A stretch of DNA of 64,000 nt from Schauerella aestuarii (lineage in GTDB: Bacteria; Pseudomonadota; Gammaproteobacteria; Burkholderiales; Burkholderiaceae_B). Shown here one piece after another: positions 36,882 to 45,498 of the stretch (the first letter of the stretch is position 1; every line of letters starts with the position of its first letter). Both the position numbers and the translations under genes were made by a program. The notes below the pieces were generated by a model, which worked only from the letters and a program-made list of their open reading frames with translations, searched no databases and had not been told where the DNA came from. The DNA lies in the NCBI RefSeq assembly GCF_009866805.1, contig NZ_SIZW01000043.1, positions 1,040,356-1,104,355 on the forward strand, written 5' to 3'.

Positions 36882-37792
36882 CTGACGATGCTGATGGGTC
36901 GCTCGCAATGTGGCTTGCGATGCTTGGCGGGGGTTGCTGTGCGATGTTGCTGGTGTTGATCCTGGCGCGCCCAGTGGCGGCAGGGCCTGCCGATGCCGCA
37001 ACACCAGGCGTGCACGGACGACAACCGTTGCCGTGGCTGTGGCGTCTGGCGTGGCCATGGCTGGTCATTCTGGCGCCGGTGTGCCTCCGCTTCGTCTCCT
37101 GGCGCGTTCGTCAACGGCTCGACGACAGGCGCGTGCAGGCCGATCTTCCTGCGGCATGTTCGGTCGGCCACGTGTGCGCGGGGGCATGGATGATGGCGGT
37201 CGTCGCCGCGGTCAGCGTATGGCTTGTCGATAGTCAGATACAGGTGCTGACAGCGCCCTCGCGATTGGCATTGAGTGGGCTGGCAGCGCTCGCCGCCAGC
37301 CGATGGCCGCTGCAGTGGCTCAACCGGCGTGCGCGTGAGCGTACGGCAGCGATCGAACGCGCGTTGCCGTTTTATCTCGACATCACCGTGTTGTGCGTTG
37401 AGGGTGGCTTGAGCCTGCATGGCGCTCTGGTGCAGGCCGCGCAGCATGGCCCCGTGGGACCGCTGCGCGCGGAGCTTGCGCGCGCCTTGCTCGATATTCG
37501 AGCGGGCGGGAGTCGAATGCAGGCGCTTGGCGAGATGGCGCGGCGAGCCCACTCGCCGGCGTTGCGCGCATGGGTCGGCGCGCTGGCACAAGCGGAATCG
37601 CTGGGATTGCCGCTGGGTACCACGTTGCGCGCGCAAGCCGAGCAGCGACGTGCCGACCAGTACCAGCGAGCCGAACGTCTGGCCCAGGAGGCGCCGGTCA
37701 AAATGCTCTTGCCGCTGGCAGTGTGCATCTTCCCCTGCACGTTTCTGATGATTGGCTTTCCGCTGGCCGTGTCGATTCTGGGTCTGGAATAG
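36878..37792 (+). CDS. tadC: Tad inner-membrane platform protein TadC
   Basis: A 304-residue membrane protein of the TadC family. Three N-terminal helices precede the T2SSF domain (ERALPFYLDITVLCVEGGLSLHGAL; AWVGALAQAESLGLPLGTTLRAQAEQ), which is followed by a final pair of hydrophobic segments (MLLPLAVCIFPCTFLMIGFP). It overlaps tadB by four bases and completes the inner-membrane platform. Confidence 0.9.
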   Translation: MTDDADGSLAMWLAMLGGGCCAMLLVLILARPVAAGPADAATPGVHGRQPLPWLWRLAWPWLVILAPVCLRFVSWRVRQRLDDRRVQADLPAACSVGHVCAGAWMMAVVAAVSVWLVDSQIQVLTAPSRLALSGLAALAASRWPLQWLNRRARERTAAIERALPFYLDITVLCVEGGLSLHGALVQAAQHGPVGPLRAELARALLDIRAGGSRMQALGEMARRAHSPALRAWVGALAQAESLGLPLGTTLRAQAEQRRADQYQRAERLAQEAPVKMLLPLAVCIFPCTFLMIGFPLAVSILGLE

Positions 37793-37814
37793 ATCCGCAG
37801 CCTGGCATACCTTC

Positions 37815-38222
37815 ATGCATCCTTCAATCCCGCCATGCCGGCGACGTTACGGTTTCGTTGTCCTCGAGACGCCCTGGAAACGCCTGCGTGGTTTGCTGGG
37901 CCGACGTTCCCTCCTGCCGGGCGCAGGGGTGATTCTGACGCCATGCCGAAGTGTGCACACCTGCGGCATGCGTATGCCGATCGACATCGTATTCGTCGAC
38001 GCAGCGCTGCGCGTGACGCGAGTGGTACGCGAACTCGTACCCTGGCAGGCAAGCGGATGTTGCCGGGCCCGCCATGTGGTCGAAATGGCGGCCGGGGCCG
38101 CGCCCATTACCGTTGCCGAATGGCACGAATGGCACATTGCGTTTCGGCGTGCGTTGCGCGGGGCGGGTATGCTGGTTCCCTCAACACAGGCAGGAGATCC
38201 GCTCGATGACGAACTTACGTAA
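37815..38222 (+). CDS. DUF192 family protein
   Basis: A 135-residue DUF192 (COG1430) protein. The family core is visible as RLRGLLGRRSLLPGAGVILTPCRSVHTCGMRMPIDIVFVD. Family members elsewhere are often exported, but this one lacks a clear signal peptide; its start is chosen at the ATG 23 bases past tadC. Its end overlaps the next gene by 17 bases. Function unknown; the position suggests a late tad-operon accessory. Confidence 0.75.
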   Translation: MHPSIPPCRRRYGFVVLETPWKRLRGLLGRRSLLPGAGVILTPCRSVHTCGMRMPIDIVFVDAALRVTRVVRELVPWQASGCCRARHVVEMAAGAAPITVAEWHEWHIAFRRALRGAGMLVPSTQAGDPLDDELT

Positions 38223-38532
38223 TGGTGTGCTGGCGCTCATTGCTGCCGGGCTGACGCTAACCGGTGCGACGGCCACGGCCAGCACCACGAAGGAATGGCA
38301 GGCCGCAACGGCCCAGGCTCAAGCGGCATGTGGCAAAGCAAGCGGTCTGCGCGACGTGAAAGTGGTGGGTGAGCCTGCGATCTTCGACGACACGTCGCCG
38401 CTGACCGCCGTGCTGGTCAAGGGGACATATCCGCAAGCGCATATGAAGGGGCAGGCGGGCACGATGCTGTGCCTCTATGATCGCAAAACGCGCCGCGCAC
38501 GGGCTGTGGAGTGGGCACCGCCCACACCTTGA
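38206..38532 (+). CDS. Small exported hypothetical protein
   Basis: A 108-residue protein with a clean signal peptide (MTNLRNGVLALIAAGLTLTGATATA) and two cysteines in the mature part (AACGK, MLCLYDRK) that could form a disulfide. An AGGAG site precedes the ATG. No family recognised. It is the last gene of the tad run. Confidence 0.7.
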   Translation: MTNLRNGVLALIAAGLTLTGATATASTTKEWQAATAQAQAACGKASGLRDVKVVGEPAIFDDTSPLTAVLVKGTYPQAHMKGQAGTMLCLYDRKTRRARAVEWAPPTP

Positions 38533-38546
38533 GCGCGCCACGCGCT

Positions 38547-38569
38547 GGTGTGACGCCCGGTGTCACACC
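38547..38569. terminator. Hairpin between convergent genes
   Basis: Perfect 8-bp stem GGTGTGAC / GTCACACC with a 7-nt loop, located between the tad cluster and the convergent BPSS1780 gene (it overlaps that gene's stop). There is no T-run, so it is a weak or factor-dependent terminator candidate. Confidence 0.45.
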
Positions 38570-39357
38570 GGCTGTTCGGTCGCGCCTCGCGGATACTCGC
38601 CACCGCCGAATACCGAGGTGTAAGCCGGGTAAAAGCTGCAGTACATCACGCCGGCAGCGGCAATCGTAAATGGCATCTTCAGCGTGCTGGCAAAGGTAAG
38701 CGGCACCCCGGCAAACACCAATACCCCGGTGATCAGATCCAGACCCATGAAAACGGCCAACCAGGCAAAGCCATAAACCAGGAATGCCCATTTGTTGCGC
38801 CAGCAGGCGATACCGGAGAAGAACAGCGCCTGAACCATTTTGGTGCCGTGCCACGCTTTGAGCGCCGGCGCGTGCCAGAAGAGGGCGGCAATGATCAGGT
38901 AGAGCACCGCGAAGATCGCCAGCGGCACGCGCGCGGCCTCGAGAAACGGCACGAGACTGTCCGTGACCGACGCGGCCCGCAGCCCTTCGACCAGGTCGCG
39001 GGTGAACGGGAGAAACGAAGCCAGGCCCGCAATCAGTGCAGCGCTCGCGTAGGCGATGCCCATCAAGAACATCCGTTTGAATACCCCCGGTTGCTTAAGC
39101 GGCTTGATCCACATGGACGGCAGCATCACGCGATCCGCCTCGACATGCTTGCAGGCCGACAGGGTCATCAGCGTGATGGTCGGCATGAGCAGCAGGGCGA
39201 TCAGCGGACCGAACGGCGGCGTATTGAGCGCGATGCTGAGGAGGAGGCTGATGGCCATGGCCCAGGTGAACATGGCTAGCGGCTGCTTGCGAAACAGGCG
39301 AAAACCATCGAGCACCCAGTGCCAGCCGGCGGTAGCGGGAAGAGAAGCAGCTTGCAT
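38563..39357 (-). CDS. BPSS1780 family membrane protein
   Basis: A 264-residue polytopic membrane protein of the BPSS1780 family, common in Burkholderiales. It starts ATAGWHWVLDGFRLFRKQP and has about six hydrophobic helices. Two short cytoplasmic segments are conserved (SMWIKPLKQPGVFKRM). No function is established. It shares the minus strand with thrB downstream of it. Confidence 0.8.
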   Translation of the reverse strand: MQAASLPATAGWHWVLDGFRLFRKQPLAMFTWAMAISLLLSIALNTPPFGPLIALLLMPTITLMTLSACKHVEADRVMLPSMWIKPLKQPGVFKRMFLMGIAYASAALIAGLASFLPFTRDLVEGLRAASVTDSLVPFLEAARVPLAIFAVLYLIIAALFWHAPALKAWHGTKMVQALFFSGIACWRNKWAFLVYGFAWLAVFMGLDLITGVLVFAGVPLTFASTLKMPFTIAAAGVMYCSFYPAYTSVFGGGEYPRGATEQPV

Positions 39358-39416
39358 GAACGTCGGTCTAGGCTTGTATGTCGAGGGTTGACGGCGGAAG
39401 TACGGGAACCGCTATA

Positions 39417-40385
39417 TTAGGGCAGTGGCGGCGGCGCTACATTTCGGCGCAGTGTTAATAGCCGTTCGAAGTGGCGTGGATCGTGCGGTTTGAGCGTTTC
39501 CGCCTGTCGGGGAATGAAATAGTCGTACAGCCGGGACACCCAGAAACGCAACGCTGCGGCCCGCAGCATCGTGGGCCAGGCGCGCCGTTCGGCGTCCGTG
39601 AACGGGCGCAACTGCGCGTAGGCCGCAAGCCAGGCCTCGACGCGCGGCGCGTCGAGGGCGCCGGTCGCGCGATCGATGCACCAATCGTTTACCGCCACGG
39701 CCACGTCGAATAGCCAATGATCGCAACCCGCGAAATAGAAATCGATGACCCCGCCCAATTGGGGCGACTCGAATGTACCGTCGAAAAGCACGTTGTCGCG
39801 GAAAAAGTCGCAGTGAGCAGGACCCACCGGCAGCGCTTGCCAGTCGTCGCCCGCGGCGGCCTGCGACTGCGTGCGAAGCTCGTCGCTCAGCATGTTGGCC
39901 TGTGTAGCATCCAGGAAGGGCATCACTTTGGGCCCGGTTTCGAGCCACCACGACAGTCCTCGCAGATTGGGCTGCGATAGCGGAAAGTCCTGCGCGGCAT
40001 TGTGGATACGGGCCATCGCCCGGCCTGCCAGGGCGCAATGGGCCACGCCGGGCGCGGGTTCGTAACCCCCATTCAAGCGCTGCACGATCGCGGTGGGCTT
40101 GCCATGCACCGTGGTGATCCGCGTGCCGTCGCGCAGGGTTTGCGGCTGCGGCACTTGGGCATCGCGCACCGACAAGTGATGCATCAACTCGATATAGAAG
40201 GGCAGTTGCTCGTGAGTCAACACCTCGAACAGCGTCAGCACGAACTCGCCTTGAGTGGTGGCGAGAAAGAAATTGGTGTTTTCGATGCCCGCCGTAATGC
40301 CTCTTAAGGAGACAAACTCGCCGAGGTTGTAGTGCTTGAGCAACGCGCGAGCGTCGTCGTCGGTAACGGAAGTGAAGACGGCCAT
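39417..40385 (-). CDS. thrB: Homoserine kinase (ThrB, APH-fold)
   Basis: A 322-residue homoserine kinase of the aminoglycoside-phosphotransferase fold found in beta- and gammaproteobacteria. It makes O-phosphohomoserine in threonine synthesis. Motifs: GIENTNFFLATTQGEFVLTLFE, the catalytic HCDFFRDNVLFDG, and GGVIDFYFAGCDHWLFDVAV. The length is normal. It reads away from dusA with a 150-base divergent gap. Confidence 0.95.
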   Translation of the reverse strand: MAVFTSVTDDDARALLKHYNLGEFVSLRGITAGIENTNFFLATTQGEFVLTLFEVLTHEQLPFYIELMHHLSVRDAQVPQPQTLRDGTRITTVHGKPTAIVQRLNGGYEPAPGVAHCALAGRAMARIHNAAQDFPLSQPNLRGLSWWLETGPKVMPFLDATQANMLSDELRTQSQAAAGDDWQALPVGPAHCDFFRDNVLFDGTFESPQLGGVIDFYFAGCDHWLFDVAVAVNDWCIDRATGALDAPRVEAWLAAYAQLRPFTDAERRAWPTMLRAAALRFWVSRLYDYFIPRQAETLKPHDPRHFERLLTLRRNVAPPPLP

Positions 40386-40477
40386 GAAAGCAGAAGCGGT
40401 AAGTTGAGGAACAGCCGGGAAGTCCCACGACCGACCCGCATTTTAGACCAGTGATCGCCCCCTCCGGCGCGAATTAC

Positions 40478-40506
40478 TTAAGCGAGCGGCTCGGTCAGGA
40501 TAAAAT
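40478..40506 (+). promoter_or_regulatory. Putative promoter of dusA
   Basis: TTAAGC (40478-40483), a 17-bp spacer, then TAAAAT (40501-40506). Transcription would begin near 40513, downstream of the GTG at 40451, which favours the TTG at 40538 as the true dusA start. Confidence 0.45.
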
Positions 40507-40537
40507 CGCGTTATTCCACCCGTTCTCCGGAATTCTC

Positions 40538-41629
40538 TTGGCTCCTCATGACTGGCAGCTTTGCGCTGCGCCGATGATCGACGTGACCGATCGTCACTGC
40601 CGATACTTTCACCGCCTGCTGGCGCCGCGTGCCCGTCTCTACACCGAGATGATCACGACCGGCGCACTGATGCACGGCAATGTTCCCCGCCATCTCGACT
40701 TTGACGAGGCGGAGCATCCCGTCGCCTTGCAGTTGGGCGGCAGCGAACCCGATGCGTTGGCGGCCGCCGCCAAACTTGGCGCAGAGTGGGGTTACGACGA
40801 GATCAATCTCAACTGCGGGTGTCCTTCGGAGCGCGTGCAGCGGGGCGCATTCGGCGCGTGCCTGATGGCCGAGCCGCAACTGGTGGCCGATTGCATCAAG
40901 GCGATGCAGGATGCCGTCTCGGTGCCCGTGACGGTCAAGCATCGCCTTGGCCTCGATTACGACGACCGATATGCGTTCGTGCGTGATTTCGTCGGCACCC
41001 TTTACGATGCCGGCTGCCGCGTTTTCGTCGTTCATGCGCGCAACGCCGTGCTCAAAGGACTATCGCCCAAGGACAACCGGGATATCCCGCCCTTGCGCTA
41101 CGACGCGGTGCGACAGCTCAAGCGCGATTTTCCCGATGCCACGATCGCCTTGAACGGCGGTCTGGCGACGGCCGCGCAAGCGCTCGAGGCCGGACGCGGG
41201 CTGGATGGCGTCATGCTGGGGCGTGCCGCCTGGCACAGCCCGCGCGTGTTGTCGGAAGTATCGATGGCCTTGTGGCCGCAGACCCGGTTGCCCAGCGACG
41301 CACGGGTAATCGATGCGATGACCGCGTATGCGGAGCAGCAACTTTCGAAGGGTGTGCCGTTGCGCGCCATCACGCGGCCCATGCTCGGGTTGGTGACGGG
41401 GCAATCGGGGGCACGGCGGTGGCGCCGCGTGTTATCGGACCCTGCGCAGTTGGCCAAGGGTGTCCAGGTGTTCTATGACGCCTGGCGCGCCCTCGATGCC
41501 GGAGGGCGGCAGGCGGTTGACGCTCTGGATGGCGAACACAACGAGACCGTGCTGCAGGGGAACGACGGCTATTGCGCCGAGGCGCCTCTTTCTCAGGCGG
41601 CCGAGTCGGTTGGCCAGTCTCGGATATAG
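40538..41629 (+). CDS. dusA: tRNA-dihydrouridine(20/20a) synthase DusA
   Basis: A 363-residue flavin enzyme that reduces uridine at positions 20/20a of tRNA D-loops. The opening CAAPMIDVTDRHCRYFHRLL and the catalytic cysteine region INLNCGCPSERVQRG mark the DusA class. I take the TTG at 40538 because the promoter-like sequence lies upstream of it and the family begins just before APM. A GTG at 40451 would add 29 residues that look unlike the family. The end overlaps the convergent CBS gene by 37 bases. Confidence 0.9.
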   Translation: MAPHDWQLCAAPMIDVTDRHCRYFHRLLAPRARLYTEMITTGALMHGNVPRHLDFDEAEHPVALQLGGSEPDALAAAAKLGAEWGYDEINLNCGCPSERVQRGAFGACLMAEPQLVADCIKAMQDAVSVPVTVKHRLGLDYDDRYAFVRDFVGTLYDAGCRVFVVHARNAVLKGLSPKDNRDIPPLRYDAVRQLKRDFPDATIALNGGLATAAQALEAGRGLDGVMLGRAAWHSPRVLSEVSMALWPQTRLPSDARVIDAMTAYAEQQLSKGVPLRAITRPMLGLVTGQSGARRWRRVLSDPAQLAKGVQVFYDAWRALDAGGRQAVDALDGEHNETVLQGNDGYCAEAPLSQAAESVGQSRI

Positions 41630-42042
41630 GCTTTCAGCATCGTATTTTCGAATTGCTGAGCAGCCACGATGGCCTGCGCCATGTCATAGAACGAGATGAC
41701 GCCCATCAGCATGGGGCCGTCCATCACCGGCATATAGCGCGCATGCTTTTCGAGCATCAAGCGCTGCACTTCGTCGGCGCTGGTGTTGGGCGAGACGCTT
41801 ACCGGCGCGTCGTCCATGATGGCGCGAATCGTGGTATCACCCACCACGCCGCCATTTTTGTCCAGCGCGCGGATGATTTCGCGAAAAGTCAGCATGCCCG
41901 CCAGCATGCCCGACTCCATGATGACCAGCGAACCGATATCCTGCTCGCTCATGGTTTGGATGGCGCCGGCCACCGATGCGTCAGGACTCGCCGTATACAG
42001 CGTATCGCCTTTGACGCGCAGAATTTCGCTAACTTTTAACAT
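41593..42042 (-). CDS. CBS domain protein
   Basis: A 149-residue protein made of two CBS motifs in tandem (about 8-62 and 75-130), a Bateman module that binds adenosine nucleotides. Visible: SIGSLVIMESGMLAGMLTFREIIRAL and ARYMPVMDGPMLMGVISFYDM. It starts 14 bases inside the end of the yihY-like gene and ends inside dusA on the other strand. It may be a small energy-sensing regulator with unknown partner. Confidence 0.85.
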   Translation of the reverse strand: MLKVSEILRVKGDTLYTASPDASVAGAIQTMSEQDIGSLVIMESGMLAGMLTFREIIRALDKNGGVVGDTTIRAIMDDAPVSVSPNTSADEVQRLMLEKHARYMPVMDGPMLMGVISFYDMAQAIVAAQQFENTMLKAYIRDWPTDSAA

Positions 42043-43387
42043 GGTCTCTCTCCCGCTCCGCGGTCACACCCTCATCCTGCCGGGCCGTCGCGTCGGTGAG
42101 GCGCAAGGGCGCTTCATCCGGTGCATCGTCGGTCGCAATCAACTGCGCTAGTGTAACGTCGGTCTGCCCCGAAAGCGCGGCCTGCGCCAGCCTGACAGCA
42201 CTGGGATCTTCCAGAATGCGCTTCTGGCGCCGATCCAGCAATAGCGCATCGAAGAGCGGCGCGAGCGACGTCTTGTGGGGATCGCAGGCGAGAATCCAGC
42301 GGTTGTCCTGCGTGCGCGCAACGAGGTTGTATGACTCGAGTGTTTCCATCACGCGATTCAACTCGTCGTAATGCAGCCGCAGGTCGCGCGCAAGTTGATC
42401 GATGCCGCGATCGGGCATGGCGGTTCCCTGGGCCTCGTACAGCAAGCGCAACGCGCCCAGGCCATCGATGAGTGCCGCACCCGGGTGACGATCGACATCC
42501 CAGCGGCCCAGCCGAATCAGCGGCAGGCTTGCCGCGATCGTGGCGCCGAGCAGGATAGCCAACCAGGAGAGGTAAATCCACAACAGGAAAATCGGCAGGG
42601 TGGCGAATGCGCCGTAGATCACGGTGTACGTGGGAAAGCGGGTAACGTAGTAAGCAAATCCCGATTTCATGATTTCCAGCACGATTGCGGTGCCGAATCC
42701 CCCCGCCAGGGCATCGCGCCAGTACACCCGCCGGTTGGGCACCAGCACGAACAGGGCGGCAAAGCCGAGTCCGGTCAGCAGCACGGGCACAGCCGAGATC
42801 GCGAGCTGGAGCGGTCCGGGAACGTCGCGCACCAGTCCCATGGATTCGCGCGCAAGGTACGAGGTGGCCCACAGACTGCCGCCCGCCACGACGGGGCCCA
42901 ATGTGACGATCGCCCAATAGACCAACGCGCGTTGCGGCAACGGCCGTTGCCGCGTGACATGCCAGATATCGTTGAACGTCTGATCGATCGTCATGATCAA
43001 CAGGATCGATGTGACCAACAGAAAGCCGCCGCCGATCGCGGTCAGCCGCGATGCCTGACGCGCGAACTGGTTGAGGTACTCCATGATGTTTTCCGACACG
43101 GTCGGTGGCATCAGGCTATTGGTGAGGAAGTCCTCCAGCGCCAGGCGAAATTCCTGAAACACCGGAAACGCTGTGAACAGCGACAGCACGACGGCCAGCA
43201 TGGGCACGATCGCGAGCACTGTCGTGAACGTGAGGCTCGCAGCCACCTGAATCAGTTTTTGTTCTTCGGCCTGCGCGCCAGCAAAGCGTAAAACCTTGAG
43301 CACCCGCGCAGCCCACGAGGCGCGCACTTCGTCGGGTTTGCGACCGGGGTCCCCACCAGCGGTCGCTTGCTCTGCTAAATCGTTCAT
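42029..43387 (-). CDS. YihY/BrkB family inner-membrane protein
   Basis: A 452-residue YihY (formerly ribonuclease BN-like) membrane protein. Six helices span residues 40-320 (LTFTTVLAIVPMLAVVLSLF near the start; FATLPIFLLWIYLSWLAILLG). A cytoplasmic winged-helix-like extension of about 130 residues follows. The family is no longer regarded as a nuclease; a transport or envelope role is suggested. It is coupled to the CBS gene and starts only 17 bases from a divergent gene. Confidence 0.86.
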   Translation of the reverse strand: MNDLAEQATAGGDPGRKPDEVRASWAARVLKVLRFAGAQAEEQKLIQVAASLTFTTVLAIVPMLAVVLSLFTAFPVFQEFRLALEDFLTNSLMPPTVSENIMEYLNQFARQASRLTAIGGGFLLVTSILLIMTIDQTFNDIWHVTRQRPLPQRALVYWAIVTLGPVVAGGSLWATSYLARESMGLVRDVPGPLQLAISAVPVLLTGLGFAALFVLVPNRRVYWRDALAGGFGTAIVLEIMKSGFAYYVTRFPTYTVIYGAFATLPIFLLWIYLSWLAILLGATIAASLPLIRLGRWDVDRHPGAALIDGLGALRLLYEAQGTAMPDRGIDQLARDLRLHYDELNRVMETLESYNLVARTQDNRWILACDPHKTSLAPLFDALLLDRRQKRILEDPSAVRLAQAALSGQTDVTLAQLIATDDAPDEAPLRLTDATARQDEGVTAERERDHVKS

Positions 43388-43404
43388 CGGGTGATAATAG
43401 CAGC

Positions 43405-43803
43405 ATGCAAACTGAACTCAACCCGGTGTTGCGCGTCGTCGCGACCGCTTCGCTTTTTGCGTTGATCGTCCTCTGCGTGGCCTGGGAGTCCGTGGTCGCG
43501 CCGATCCGTCCCGGCGGGTCGTTGCTGATCCTGAAAGCGTTGCCATTGGCCTTCGCCGTGCGCGGTGTTGCCCGCGGCAACCTGTACACCTATCAATGGG
43601 CCTGCATGCTGGCGTTGCTGTATCTGATGGAAGGCGTGGTGCGCGCCATGTCCGATCCCGGCACGATGTCGGTGATGATGGCTTGGGGCGAGATCGTGCT
43701 TTCCAGCGTATTTTTCCTTTCTGCGATTTTTTATGTCCGGCCCGCCAAGCGTGCCGCGCGATTGGCGCGTCGGGCCGGCCAAACTGGAGCCCGCCATGGA
43801 TAA
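43405..43803 (+). CDS. DUF2069 membrane protein
   Basis: A 132-residue membrane protein with four hydrophobic segments, DUF2069 family (APIRPGGSLLILKALPLAFAVRG is the recognisable core). A GATAAT sequence ends seven bases before the ATG, so the message may be leaderless. It overlaps selO by 8 bases. Function unknown. Confidence 0.82.
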   Translation: MQTELNPVLRVVATASLFALIVLCVAWESVVAPIRPGGSLLILKALPLAFAVRGVARGNLYTYQWACMLALLYLMEGVVRAMSDPGTMSVMMAWGEIVLSSVFFLSAIFYVRPAKRAARLARRAGQTGARHG

Positions 43804-45289
43804 GTTGAACGATCGCCTCGACGCGATTGCCCCATGCAATGGCTTTGCCGCCTTGTCCAACGCGTTCTACAGCCGGGTGCCGACGCGTCCGGTGAGCGCA
43901 CCCACGCTTGTGCACGTCAATCCCGAGGTCGGCGCACTTATCGGACTGAGCCCAGCAGCCCTGGCTTCCGAGGCGTTTTTGGATGTGGTGTCCGGTCGTG
44001 CGCCCTGGCCGGGGGGCGACACGTTGGCCGCCGTTTACAGCGGTCATCAGTTTGGGGTCTGGGCGGGTCAACTCGGAGACGGTCGTGCGCATCTGCTGGC
44101 GGAAGTTGCAGGTGCTCAAGGCAGTTGGGAGATTCAGCTCAAAGGCGCAGGCATGACCCCGTACTCCCGCATGGGGGATGGGCGTGCGGTGCTGCGATCG
44201 TCGATCCGCGAGTATCTCGCCAGCGAGGCCATGCACGGCCTGGGCATTCCGACCACGCGAGCGCTGGCGTTGGTGTCGTCGCCGGATCCCGTGGTACGTG
44301 AAACGGTCGAAACCGCCGCCGTGGTGACGCGACTGGCACCCAGCTTCGTGCGCTTTGGCTCCTTCGAGCATTGGGCCGCCGCACGCGATACGGAGCGGCT
44401 GCGCGAGCTGCTGGTTTACGTGGCGACCCGCTATTACCCGGAACGCTGCGTCTATATATCAGGCGAACTCGACGTCGTGCAGACAACACTTGGTGTATTT
44501 GCCGAGGTCACCGCACGCACGGCGAAATTGATGGCCGATTGGCAATCTGTCGGGTTCTGCCACGGCGTGATGAATACCGACAATATGTCGATCCTCGGTC
44601 TCACCTTGGATTATGGCCCTTACGGCTTTATGGATGCCTTCAACATGGGCCATATCTGCAATCACACCGATACGCAGGGACGGTATGCCTGGAACCGCCA
44701 GCCGTCGGTGGGCCTGTGGAATCTCTATCGGCTGGCAGGCGCGTTGCATCCGCTGTTGCCCGATGCCGACGGGTTGCGGGCCGTGCTCGAAACCTACGAA
44801 GGTCAGTTCACAACGACTTTTCACGCAAAGATGGGGCGAAAGATCGGGCTCGAAGACTTCGGCGGTGAAGAGGACGAGGCGCTGCTCGAAGCACTGCTGC
44901 AACTGATGCATCGTGATCGTGCAGACTTCACGCTTACATTTCGGTCACTCTCTGAAGCGGTTGCCGGCAATCCAGCAGCTTTCAAGGACTTGTTTGTCGA
45001 CCGTGTAACGGCCGCCGAGTGGCTTTCGCGTCTGGAAGGGCGGCTGCGACGCGTCGGAAAAACATCTGTGGAAACGGCACAACAGTTGGACGCCGTCAAT
45101 CCGTTGTACGTGTTACGCAATCATTTGGCTGAGGGAGCCATCAAAGCCGCACAAACGGGTGACTTCCACGAGCTGGATCAATTGTTTAAGCTTCTAAGAA
45201 GTCCATTTCAGCCCGTTTCAGGTGCTGAACGGTTTGCCGCAATACCGCCGGATTGGGCGCATGATATTGAAGTGAGCTGTTCTTCTTAA
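43796..45289 (+). CDS. selO: Protein adenylyltransferase SelO (YdiU/UPF0061)
   Basis: A 497-residue SelO pseudokinase-fold protein. The family transfers AMP from ATP to Ser/Thr/Tyr of target proteins in redox homeostasis. Signature segments: YSGHQFGVWAGQLGDGRAH, QLKGAGMTPYSRMGDGRAVL, the metal-binding HGVMNTDNMSILG and DYGPYGFMDAF. The final residues SCSS keep the C-terminal cysteine. The ATG at 43796 sits within the end of DUF2069. Confidence 0.94.
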   Translation: MDKLNDRLDAIAPCNGFAALSNAFYSRVPTRPVSAPTLVHVNPEVGALIGLSPAALASEAFLDVVSGRAPWPGGDTLAAVYSGHQFGVWAGQLGDGRAHLLAEVAGAQGSWEIQLKGAGMTPYSRMGDGRAVLRSSIREYLASEAMHGLGIPTTRALALVSSPDPVVRETVETAAVVTRLAPSFVRFGSFEHWAAARDTERLRELLVYVATRYYPERCVYISGELDVVQTTLGVFAEVTARTAKLMADWQSVGFCHGVMNTDNMSILGLTLDYGPYGFMDAFNMGHICNHTDTQGRYAWNRQPSVGLWNLYRLAGALHPLLPDADGLRAVLETYEGQFTTTFHAKMGRKIGLEDFGGEEDEALLEALLQLMHRDRADFTLTFRSLSEAVAGNPAAFKDLFVDRVTAAEWLSRLEGRLRRVGKTSVETAQQLDAVNPLYVLRNHLAEGAIKAAQTGDFHELDQLFKLLRSPFQPVSGAERFAAIPPDWAHDIEVSCSS

Positions 45290-45340
45290 GTTGGCCCGCG
45301 AACTGCCGTAATAATAAAGTCTGCAAAGGTGCGTAATAGT

Positions 45341-45369
45341 TTCATATTCCGGAAGCAATTTGTTATAGT
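45341..45369 (+). promoter_or_regulatory. Putative promoter of the response regulator gene
   Basis: TTCATA (45341-45346), a 17-bp spacer, then TATAGT (45364-45369). The 8-bp palindrome TTCCGGAA (45347-45354) lies just after the -35 and could be an operator. The leader to the GTG start is about 120 nt with no other gene in it. Confidence 0.5.
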
Positions 45370-45498
45370 TTGGTACGCTTTCGGGTGTTTTCCCTAGTGT
45401 CGATGATAAGCTGTTAACAGTTCGGAAATCCGGACTGCCATCGCGCACGCTGCAGAATCTATTGGCACGCGCGGGGACGAAAACAGGAGTATCGGATC

